Source: JANYCG01 sp031397915 (lineage in GTDB: Bacteria; Pseudomonadota; Gammaproteobacteria; Burkholderiales; Burkholderiaceae_C). Taken from it: DNA of 16,704 nt. A program made the position numbers and the translations under genes. Location: assembly GCA_031397915.1 (NCBI GenBank), contig JANNMM010000048.1:1-16704 (forward strand). Reading direction: 5' to 3'. Below, piece after piece: positions 1 to 5,774 of the stretch. Every line of letters starts with the position of its first letter. The first letter of the stretch is position 1. Under the pieces are notes generated by a model that was given only the letters and a program-made list of their open reading frames with translations, was not told the origin of the DNA and ran no database searches.

Positions 1-1149
1 AACCGCTTCGAGATTCGTTGTGCCGCCTTTGGCGACCGCGCCGAGCGATTTTTCGAGAATCGTCGTCAGCCCGCCCGCCTTGTTGCCAGGCGAGGGGTTG
101 TTGTTCATCTCGCCTTCGTTGATCTCGGTGTAATGCTCCCACCATTTGATGCGGCTGATGAGCTTCTCGGCGATATCGGGGCGCACGGCGCGGCGTGTGA
201 GCAAATGCTCGGCGCCGTAAATCTCGGGCGTCTCCGAAAGGATGGCCGTGCCGCCGTGCGCTACCAGCAAATCCACCGCCGCGCCCAACGCCGGGTTGGC
301 GCTGATGCCGCTGTAACCATCGGAGCCGCCGCATTGCAGGCCGATGGTGATGTGGGAGGCGCTGCACGGCACGCGGTGGTTTTCATTGGCCTGGGGCAAC
401 AAGCCGTTGATGAGGTTGACGCCGCGCTCCACCGTCTTGCGCGTACCACCGGTTTCCTGAATGTTGAACACCTTGAGTGTTTCGCCCTCGCGCAGGCTGC
501 TGGCGGCCAGCCAGCTGCTGATCTGGTTGCTCTCGCAGCCCAAGCCGACCACCAACACAGCACAAAAGTTCGGGTGCGTCGCATAACCCGCCAAGGTGCG
601 CTGTAATACCTTCAGGCCCGCGCCTTCGCTGTCCATGCCGCAGCCGCTGCCATGGGTGAGCGCGATCACGCCGTCTACATTGGGGAAATTGGCCAAAGCC
701 TCAGGCCGGTTTTGCCGCGAAAAATGGTCAGCAATGGCGCGCGCTGCCGTGGCCGAGCAGTTGACCGACGACAACACCCCAATGTAGTTGCGCGTCGCCA
801 CGCGGCCATCGGCGCGCCGGTAACCCATGAACGTCGCCTCGCGTCGGGGCACAGGGGCTTTCACGTCGGCGCCAATGGCGTAGTCGCGCGTGAAGTTGCC
901 TTTTTGCTCACCCATCCACAAGTTGTGGGTGTGCACGTGGTCACCCGCCGCTATGGGTTTGCTGGCAAAACCGATGATCTGGTTGTAGCGGCGAACCGGC
1001 GCGCCCTGGGCTATGTCGCGCACGGCGACCTTGTGCCCGGCAGGGATCAGGCCTTTGACGGCGACGCCTTCAACCTGCGCGCCGCCCACCAGTTGGGCAC
1101 GTGCAATCAACACATCGTCAGCGGGGTGAAGTCGGATAAATGGGTTCAT
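1..1149 (-). CDS. UxaA-family sugar-acid dehydratase (altronate/galactarate dehydratase type), 3' end cut by window edge
   Basis: The reverse strand is open from ATG at 1149 to base 1 (383 codons, no stop), so the protein continues beyond the window; members are usually about 500 residues. Residues 1-90 form an SAF-like domain (MNPFIRLHPADDVLIA at the start). The UxaA catalytic domain begins near residue 105 with FMGYRRADGRVATRNYIGV. It shows HGSGCGM at 166-172 and GLGCESN at 202-208, cysteine-bearing motifs typical of this metal-dependent family. These enzymes remove water from an aldonate or aldarate to give a 2-keto-3-deoxy acid in the cytoplasm. It is divergent from an SDR/SDR/FAH operon that could process such a product, so I infer a shared pathway. 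The substrate (altronate, fuconate, galactonate, arabinonate or another acid) cannot be told. The family call is firm and the substrate is open. Confidence 0.93.
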   Translation of the reverse strand, partial: MNPFIRLHPADDVLIARAQLVGGAQVEGVAVKGLIPAGHKVAVRDIAQGAPVRRYNQIIGFASKPIAAGDHVHTHNLWMGEQKGNFTRDYAIGADVKAPVPRREATFMGYRRADGRVATRNYIGVLSSVNCSATAARAIADHFSRQNRPEALANFPNVDGVIALTHGSGCGMDSEGAGLKVLQRTLAGYATHPNFCAVLVVGLGCESNQISSWLAASSLREGETLKVFNIQETGGTRKTVERGVNLINGLLPQANENHRVPCSASHITIGLQCGGSDGYSGISANPALGAAVDLLVAHGGTAILSETPEIYGAEHLLTRRAVRPDIAEKLISRIKWWEHYTEINEGEMNNNPSPGNKAGGLTTILEKSLGAVAKGGTTNLEAV

Positions 1150-1251
1150 GGATGTAAATGCCTTCGCATTGAAATGGAGCGCGATGCGGTCGTCCAGTAT
1201 GTCAGAATCGAAAGCGCCCTGCGCGAGGTGGGGCAGCCAATTTGGAGACAC
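1150..1251. promoter_or_regulatory. Divergent intergenic region between the UxaA gene and the SDR operon
   Basis: These 102 bases separate two gene starts that point away from each other, so both promoters should lie here or inside the coding starts. I see no convincing -35/-10 pair. TTGAAA at 1169-1174 has no good -10 at normal spacing. GGAG at 1244-1247 is the ribosome binding site for the rightward operon. CGCAT (1166-1170 area) and ATGCG near 1183-1188 form a weak spaced inverted repeat. The placement as a regulatory region is inference from gene orientation. Confidence 0.4.
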
Positions 1252-1992
1252 ATGACCATGAGACTTTCAGGAAAAAAAGCGCTCGTCACCGCTGCCGGTC
1301 AGGGCATTGGCCGCGCCAGCGCGCTGGCCATGGCCGCTGAAGGCGCGCAGGTGCTGGCGACCGACGTGAACGCGGCCCTGCTGGAGGGTTACAAGGGTAT
1401 CGCCAACATCACCACCGCACAGCTGGATGTGATGGACAAGGCCGCCATCCAGAGCCTGGTGGCGCGCCTGGAAGTGCCGCATGTGGTGTTCAACTGTGCC
1501 GGTTTCGTGCATGCCGGCACGATTCTGGATGTGAGTGACGATGACTGGAATTTTTCCTTCAACCTCAACGTGCGGGCCCAGTTCTGGATGATCCAGGCGG
1601 TGTTGCCCGGCATGTTGAAACAGGGCGGCGGCAGCATCATCAACATGGCCAGTGTGTGTGGCAGCTTGAAGGGCCTGCCCAACCGCTCGGTGTATGGCGC
1701 CAGCAAAGCCGCTGTGGTGGGCCTGACCAAATCCGTGGCGGCCGATTTTGTTGGCCAGGGCATCCGCTGCAACTGCATTGCACCGGGCACGGTGGATACA
1801 CCTTCACTGGGCGACCGCATCAACGCCTACGCCGACCCGGCAGAAGCCCGCAAGGCTTTCATTGCCCGCCAGCCGATGGGGCGCCTCGCACAGGCCGATG
1901 AAATCGCACCCATCATTGTCTACTTGGCCAGCGACGAGTCGAAATTTGCCACCGGCCAGATCTTCTCGATCGACGGAGGCATGACGATATGA
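1252..1992 (+). CDS. SDR dehydrogenase of the DHRS6 / 2-keto-3-deoxy-L-fuconate 4-dehydrogenase type
   Basis: A 246-residue classical short-chain dehydrogenase. The cofactor motif TAAGQGIG spans residues 13-20, and Asp38 after beta-2 (LATDVN) predicts NAD rather than NADP. NCAG is at 81-84, and the catalytic set is Ser134, Tyr148 and Lys152. The text closely follows human DHRS6/BDH2 as I remember it (GFVHxGT, CNCxxPGTVDTPSL, RQxxGR), including arginines in NRSVY and RQPMGR thought to hold a carboxylated substrate. Bacterial relatives oxidise C4 of 2-keto-3-deoxy acids. The reading frame is open back to 652, but that part overlaps the divergent UxaA gene and shows no homology. The start at 1252 lies 4 bases after GGAG; ATG 1258 lies 10 bases after it and is a near-equal alternative. 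Its stop overlaps the next start (ATGA), indicating translational coupling. Confidence 0.9.
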   Translation: MTMRLSGKKALVTAAGQGIGRASALAMAAEGAQVLATDVNAALLEGYKGIANITTAQLDVMDKAAIQSLVARLEVPHVVFNCAGFVHAGTILDVSDDDWNFSFNLNVRAQFWMIQAVLPGMLKQGGGSIINMASVCGSLKGLPNRSVYGASKAAVVGLTKSVAADFVGQGIRCNCIAPGTVDTPSLGDRINAYADPAEARKAFIARQPMGRLAQADEIAPIIVYLASDESKFATGQIFSIDGGMTI

Positions 1993-2732
1993 ACCAGCTC
2001 GATCTGAAAGGCCGCCACGCGGTCATCACCGGCGGCGCTTCCGGCATTGGTTTTGGCATTGCGCAACGGGTGATGGCCTCGGGCGGCAGCGTCACCTTGT
2101 GGGACCGCGACGACGCCGCATTGCAAAAAGCCAAAGCCGCGTTGGGCGCCCAAACCCAAAGTGTGGTGGTGAACGTGACCGACCAGGCCAGCGTGCAATC
2201 GGCTGTGGCGCAGACCTTGAAACATGGCGACATCGACTGCCTCGTCAACAGCGCCGGCATCACCGGCCCCAACGCCAAGGTGTGGGACTACCCGCTGGCC
2301 GACTGGCAGGAGGTGATGAACGTCAATGTGAATGGCCTCTTCCTGTGTTGCCGTGAAATCGTGCCGCACATGCGCGGCAAGAACTACGGGCGCATCGTCA
2401 ACATCGCGTCGGTGGCCGGCAAAGAGGGCAACCCCAACGCAAGCGCCTACAGCGCCAGCAAGGCGGCGGTGATTGCCTTGACCAAGTCGCTGGGCAAAGA
2501 GCTGGCGGACACCGGTGTGCGCGTCAATTGCGTCACACCTGCCGCCGTCAAGACGGCGATGTTCGCCCAGATGACGCAGCAACACATCGACTTCATGCTC
2601 TCCAAAATCCCGATGGCGCGTTTTGGCGAGGTGCAGGAAGTCGCCGCCATGGTGGCATGGCTGTGCACCGAAGACTGCTCGTTTTCAACTGGCGCGGTGT
2701 TTGATCTCTCAGGCGGCAGGGCAACCTACTAA
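1989..2732 (+). CDS. SDR-family NAD-dependent dehydrogenase (sugar-acid operon)
   Basis: A complete 247-residue classical SDR, starting inside the stop of the previous SDR (4-base ATGA overlap). Visible motifs are GGASGIG at 15-21, Asp39 in LWDRD (NAD preference), NSAG at 87-90, Asn114, and the catalytic Ser141, Tyr154 and Lys158 (YSASK). The C-terminus ends FDLSGGRATY, a common SDR ending. It is clearly a different subfamily from its upstream neighbour, so the two probably act on different substrates, stereoisomers or steps, for example aldose/lactone-level oxidation versus C4 oxidation of a 2-keto-3-deoxy acid. A 54-base gap leads to the FAH-family gene. The SDR assignment is certain from sequence; participation in sugar-acid catabolism is inferred from context only. 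Confidence 0.9.
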   Translation: MNQLDLKGRHAVITGGASGIGFGIAQRVMASGGSVTLWDRDDAALQKAKAALGAQTQSVVVNVTDQASVQSAVAQTLKHGDIDCLVNSAGITGPNAKVWDYPLADWQEVMNVNVNGLFLCCREIVPHMRGKNYGRIVNIASVAGKEGNPNASAYSASKAAVIALTKSLGKELADTGVRVNCVTPAAVKTAMFAQMTQQHIDFMLSKIPMARFGEVQEVAAMVAWLCTEDCSFSTGAVFDLSGGRATY

Positions 2733-2786
2733 ACTCAAGTCCGTTTTAATCCTGCGTCCATCCCGTTTATTCCCAGAAAGGTACCC

Positions 2787-3638
2787 ATGAAACTCGTCCG
2801 TTACGGCAAACCCGGCAAAGAAAAACCCGGCCTCATCGATGCAGAAGGCAAATTGCGCGACCTGAGCGCTGTTGTCAGCGATTTAGGTGGTGAGCAGCTC
2901 AGCCCTGCGTCCCTGGCCAAGATCCGCAAACAGAAGACTGACAAACTGCCGCTGGTCAAAGGTTCGCCCCGCATGGGCTGCCCGGTCGCCAACGTCGGCA
3001 AATACATTGCGATCGGTTTGAACTACCGCGACCACGCCGCCGAGGCCGGTATGGCCATTCCCAAAGAGCCGATCATCTTCATGAAGGCCAACAGCTGCAT
3101 CCAGGGCCCGGATGATGATGTGATGTTGCCCAAAGGCTCGGTCAAAGGCGACTGGGAAATCGAGCTGGGCATTGTCATCGGCACCCGCGCGCGGTATGTG
3201 TCGCAAAAAGACGCGTTGAGCTACGTGGCCGGCTACAGCCTGTGCAACGACGTGAGCGAGCGCGAGTTCCAGATCGAGCGCGGCCCGCAGTGGGACAAGG
3301 GCAAGGGTTGCGACACCTTCGGCCCCATCGGCCCCTGGCTCGTCACCACCGACGAGATCGCCAACCCGCAAAACCTCGCCATGTGGCTGGACGTGAACGG
3401 CCAGCGCAAGCAGACCGGCAACACCAAAACCATGATCTTCAACTGCGCCAAGATCGTGAGTTATTGCAGCCAGTTCTTCACGCTTATGCCGGGCGACGTG
3501 ATCTGCACCGGCACCCCACCCGGCGTGGGCCTGGGCATGAAACCTGCTCCCCAGTTCCTGAAAAAGGGCGACGTGATGACCCTCGGCATTGAAGGCCTGG
3601 GCGTGCAAACGCAACTGGTGGTTCCGTTCAAGCTGTAA
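2787..3638 (+). CDS. FAH-family hydrolase, probable 2,4-diketo-3-deoxy sugar-acid hydrolase
   Basis: A complete 283-residue fumarylacetoacetate-hydrolase family protein. An AAAGG ribosome site precedes the ATG. The fold's signature is clear: IGLNYRDHAAE at 76-86, metal ligands in WEIELGIVIG (Glu124, Glu126) and CNDVSERE (Asp155), GPQWDKGKGCDTFGPIGPW around 166-184, and GTPPGVG at 242-248. Homologues with this motif set are commonly annotated ureidoglycolate lyase or 2,4-diketo-3-deoxy-L-fuconate hydrolase. The latter cleaves a C-C bond to give pyruvate plus a hydroxy acid, using Mg2+ or Mn2+. With two dehydrogenases upstream and a UxaA dehydratase divergent, the diketo-acid hydrolase role is the better fit. 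The family is certain; the precise substrate is inference. The next gene begins 4 bases after its stop. Confidence 0.92.
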   Translation: MKLVRYGKPGKEKPGLIDAEGKLRDLSAVVSDLGGEQLSPASLAKIRKQKTDKLPLVKGSPRMGCPVANVGKYIAIGLNYRDHAAEAGMAIPKEPIIFMKANSCIQGPDDDVMLPKGSVKGDWEIELGIVIGTRARYVSQKDALSYVAGYSLCNDVSEREFQIERGPQWDKGKGCDTFGPIGPWLVTTDEIANPQNLAMWLDVNGQRKQTGNTKTMIFNCAKIVSYCSQFFTLMPGDVICTGTPPGVGLGMKPAPQFLKKGDVMTLGIEGLGVQTQLVVPFKL

Positions 3639-3642
3639 AGCG

Positions 3643-4680
3643 GTGAGCTTGCGCGCAGGTGGCGCGGCCGGCGCGCTGCGCGTGGTCTCGTCCACCCTGG
3701 CGGGCGAGTCGATTGCGCAAGCGGTCGAGGCGCTTTACGCGCTGGGGCGGGTGGTGTCGTGCCAACTGGCGCGCCGCGGTTTCAACCACGTCTACGAGTT
3801 GCAAGTAGAGGGCGGGCAGCGTTATGTAGCCCGCCTGAGTTCCCATCGCCCGCGTGGCGAACCCAACATCGCCTTTGAAACGGCTTTGCTGTTTCATTTG
3901 AAGGCCATGGGGGCCGCCGTGGCAGAACCCTTGCTGGACAAAGGTGCCAAGGCCTGGTCCGAACTGACAGTGGCCGAAGGTGTGCGCACACTGGCCGTGT
4001 TCCGCTTTCTCGACGGTGACCTGCCCGGCGATGCCTTGTCCGATATCGAGGCGATGGGCGTGGGCTTGGCGCAGATTCACCAGTTGTCGCGCAGTTACCA
4101 GGGCCCGGCGAGTTGCTACCGGCTGGATATGCAGCATCTGCTGGCGCGTCCGCTGGCGGCGCTGCTAACCGCTTCGACGATGGACGATGCGATGCGGGCA
4201 AATCTTGCTGCCCTGGGTAAACGCCTTGAACAACGTGTGGCAGCCTTTGGTCCGCTGACCAGGGTCACCTGCCACGGTGATTGCCACGGCGGCAACACCT
4301 TTGTGACCGACGGTCCGGGCAAAACGCGCGTCGCCTCCTTTTTCGATTTCGACGACGCCGGCCCCGGGTATCTCGCCTATGAGCTGGCGGTTTACCTCTG
4401 GGGCATGCAAATGGACTCAAGCGACGCGATCAACGTGGTGAAGCTCGGTCAATGGCAACACTTCTTGCGCGGTTATCGGCAGGTCAGCCCCATCGCAGAC
4501 CAGGATTTTGAGGCGATTGCCGCATTTGTCCCGATTCGTCACATCTGGCTGCTGGGGGAGCGCGCAAGCCGGATCCACGAGTGGGGCACACAGGGTTTGC
4601 CGGCGTCGTGGTTGCGAAAACAGCTGGATTGGATGGTCGCGTGGGAGGCCTTGCCCACGCCTGCGGCCGCGTTGGTTTGA
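3643..4680 (+). CDS. APH/ThrB2-family phosphotransferase (small-molecule kinase, substrate unknown)
   Basis: About 345 residues with the aminoglycoside-phosphotransferase fold. The start is uncertain. GTG 3643, just after the FAH stop, is preferred because ATG 3589 would overlap 50 bases of FAH coding; GTG 3682 is another option, and no strong ribosome site is visible. The kinase core is seen as HGDCHGGN (His211, Asp213, Asn218; Brenner-type catalytic loop) and FFDFDDAGPGYLAYELA, with Asp235 and Asp237 as metal ligands. GFNHVYELQV near the N-terminus resembles the nucleotide loop, and YVARLS carries a conserved strand with Arg where Lys is usual. The style matches the COG2334 group (homoserine kinase II, SrkA/RdoA, hydroxylysine kinase). 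Tight spacing suggests co-transcription with the sugar-acid genes, but the non-phosphorylating route needs no kinase. Function is not assigned. Confidence 0.82.
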   Translation: MSLRAGGAAGALRVVSSTLAGESIAQAVEALYALGRVVSCQLARRGFNHVYELQVEGGQRYVARLSSHRPRGEPNIAFETALLFHLKAMGAAVAEPLLDKGAKAWSELTVAEGVRTLAVFRFLDGDLPGDALSDIEAMGVGLAQIHQLSRSYQGPASCYRLDMQHLLARPLAALLTASTMDDAMRANLAALGKRLEQRVAAFGPLTRVTCHGDCHGGNTFVTDGPGKTRVASFFDFDDAGPGYLAYELAVYLWGMQMDSSDAINVVKLGQWQHFLRGYRQVSPIADQDFEAIAAFVPIRHIWLLGERASRIHEWGTQGLPASWLRKQLDWMVAWEALPTPAAALV

Positions 4681-4696
4681 GTGATTTTTCGAAAAT

Positions 4697-4716
4697 ATAC
4701 CCAAATTGGGGTTGAT
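4697..4716 (-). repeat. Inverted partner of the 20-bp repeat at 14738-14757
   Basis: The reverse complement of 4697-4716 reads atcaaccccaatttgggtat and matches 14738-14757 (atcaaccccaaattaggtat) at 18 of 20 positions. One copy lies on each side of the beta-oxidation cluster, in opposite orientations. The core is itself nearly palindromic (cccaa/ttggg). It may belong to a dispersed family in this genome; that is inference from two copies. Confidence 0.6.
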
Positions 4717-4764
4717 GGATCCCTAAACCGCTCCTCTCTCGTGAATATTTAATAAAATGGGCCT

Positions 4765-4810
4765 TCAAGTCACGAAAAATGGTTGTTTATAGCTATGTTT
4801 AATATAGCAA
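4765..4810 (+). repeat. 46-bp dispersed repeat, left copy
   Basis: The block starts with TCAAGTCACG (4765-4774), identical to 14808-14817. After 11 unconserved bases, a 25-bp AT-rich segment (4786-4810) matches 14829-14853 at 21 of 25 positions. Spacing between the two parts is 11 bases in both copies. The 3' part contains tagctat and atagca arms able to pair. Short AT-rich repeats of this style occur in Comamonadaceae intergenic regions as far as I remember. It has no coding content. Confidence 0.62.
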
Positions 4811-4924
4811 AAGCGGGATGGGCCATTCGTGGCGGCCACCGGCAAAACAAGGCAGACCATGCACCTGTTGCGCTACAGCTTTGCCGACGAATGCATTCCA
4901 CTGGGGTAAACCCGAGTTTTCCCT

Positions 4925-4962
4925 AGAAACCGTCCTCTAGACGCGGTGCTGCGACGGTTTTT
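4925..4962 (+). terminator. Possible rho-independent terminator or leader hairpin upstream of the TetR operon
   Basis: AAACCGTC (4927-4934) pairs perfectly with GACGGTTT (4953-4960), and A4925/G4926 can extend the stem against T4961/T4962. The 18-base loop is GC-rich and a run of five T (4958-4962) overlaps the 3' arm. It lies about 245 bases after the kinase stop and before the TetR operator, so it could end the upstream transcript or a short transcript starting in the gap. Confidence 0.5.
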
Positions 4963-4986
4963 CGCCCGGACTTGCCTCAAAATAGC

Positions 4987-4998
4987 ACGAACGTTCGT
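4987..4998. promoter_or_regulatory. Likely TetR-family operator palindrome (ACGAACGTTCGT)
   Basis: A perfect 12-bp palindrome, ACGAACGTTCGT, lies 54 bases before the TetR start codon. ACGAAC/GTTCGT half-sites are characteristic of many TetR-family regulators of acyl-CoA metabolism. Its position just upstream of the tetR-led operon suggests autoregulation and control of the whole beta-oxidation cluster. A TTG codon at 4972 would place this site inside coding sequence, which argues for the later ATG 5053 as the true start. Confidence 0.68.
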
Positions 4999-5052
4999 TT
5001 ATTTGACCGAGCTGAACCTGCCAGTCCTGAATTAGCCAACCGAGCCACCACC

Positions 5053-5772
5053 ATGTCGACCCTGCCGCTGGAGCCTTTCACCGACGCTGCGTCGCCCGAC
5101 CGGGCCGATGCGCCGGGCGCGGCTGCCCGCGACGGTTCGCGCGCCTCGCACAAAGGACAGCAAACCAAGCAGGCCATCGTCGACGCTGCCTTGAGCCTGG
5201 CCACGCAGATCGGCCTGGAGGGGCTGTCGATTGGCGTGTTGGCCGAGGTGATGCGGATGAGCAAATCCGGCGTGTTTGCCCACTTTGGCTCGCGCGAAGA
5301 GCTGCAGATATCCGTGATCCGCGAATACTTTCACCGCTTTGAGCTGGAGATTTTTGCGCCCGCCATGCAGGAGCCGCGTGGCCTGCCACGCCTCAAGGCG
5401 CTGTTTGACAACTGGATGAAACGGGTGGCGGTCGAGATTCAATCGGGCTGCATTTTCATCAGCGGCGCGGTCGAGTTTGACGACCGCTCGGGCCCGGTGC
5501 ACGACGCCCTGGCCAGTTCCGTCAAGACCTGGCTGAATGCCGTGCTGCGCGCCGTGGTGCAGGCCAAGGAATGCGGCCACCTGCGTGCCGACGCCGACGA
5601 AGACCAGATTGCCTTTGAAATCCACGGCCTGATCCTGGCGCTGCATTACGAGGCCCGCTTCCTGAAAAAACCCGGCTCGATCAACCGCGCCAACCAGGGC
5701 TTTGCCAACATCCTCCTGCGTTATGGCGCGCCCGCCAAATCCAGAAAACACCCCGCTTCTTCCAAGGACTGA
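5053..5772 (+). CDS. TetR/AcrR-family transcriptional regulator of the beta-oxidation operon
   Basis: 239 residues. The frame is open from TTG 4972, but ATG 5053 is preferred because the operator-like palindrome lies between them and the intervening 27 codons show no family features. An unusual 35-residue Ala/Asp-rich N-terminal tail precedes the DNA-binding domain. The helix-turn-helix spans about 56-79 (GLSIGVLAEVMRMSKSGVFAHFGS), followed by REELQISVIREYF, which is textbook TetR. The C-terminal ligand domain includes GCIFISGAVEFDDRSGPVHDAL, a pattern I associate with TetR proteins next to acyl-CoA dehydrogenase operons. It likely senses an acyl-CoA and represses the cluster until substrate is present; this is inference. 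The acyl-CoA dehydrogenase start is only 2 bases after its stop, so the regulator is the first gene of the operon. Confidence 0.9.
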   Translation: MSTLPLEPFTDAASPDRADAPGAAARDGSRASHKGQQTKQAIVDAALSLATQIGLEGLSIGVLAEVMRMSKSGVFAHFGSREELQISVIREYFHRFELEIFAPAMQEPRGLPRLKALFDNWMKRVAVEIQSGCIFISGAVEFDDRSGPVHDALASSVKTWLNAVLRAVVQAKECGHLRADADEDQIAFEIHGLILALHYEARFLKKPGSINRANQGFANILLRYGAPAKSRKHPASSKD

Positions 5773-5774
5773 CC

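Larger units (their letters stand above)
4681..5052. other. Non-coding stretch between the sugar-acid operon and the beta-oxidation operon
   Basis: These 372 bases contain no convincing gene. The left part is AT-rich and carries dispersed repeats with partners at 14738-14853. The middle (about 4811-4925) has a 17-codon ORF (4859-4909) with an AAGG four-base site 6 bases upstream, which I do not call as a gene. Then come a terminator-like hairpin (4925-4962) and a 12-bp palindrome (4987-4998) upstream of the TetR start. Confidence 0.7.

Noticed and set aside
133..606. 157-codon plus-strand frame at the left end
   Set aside because: It is a shadow of the UxaA-family gene, which is open across the whole interval on the minus strand.
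652..1251. 200-codon N-terminal extension of the first SDR
   Set aside because: The extension lies antisense to the UxaA gene, shows no homology, and the SDR fold begins properly at 1252/1258 after GGAG.
4859..4909. 17-codon ORF with an upstream AAGG
   Set aside because: Too short to support as a gene without conservation or expression data; kept only as part of a low-interest finding.
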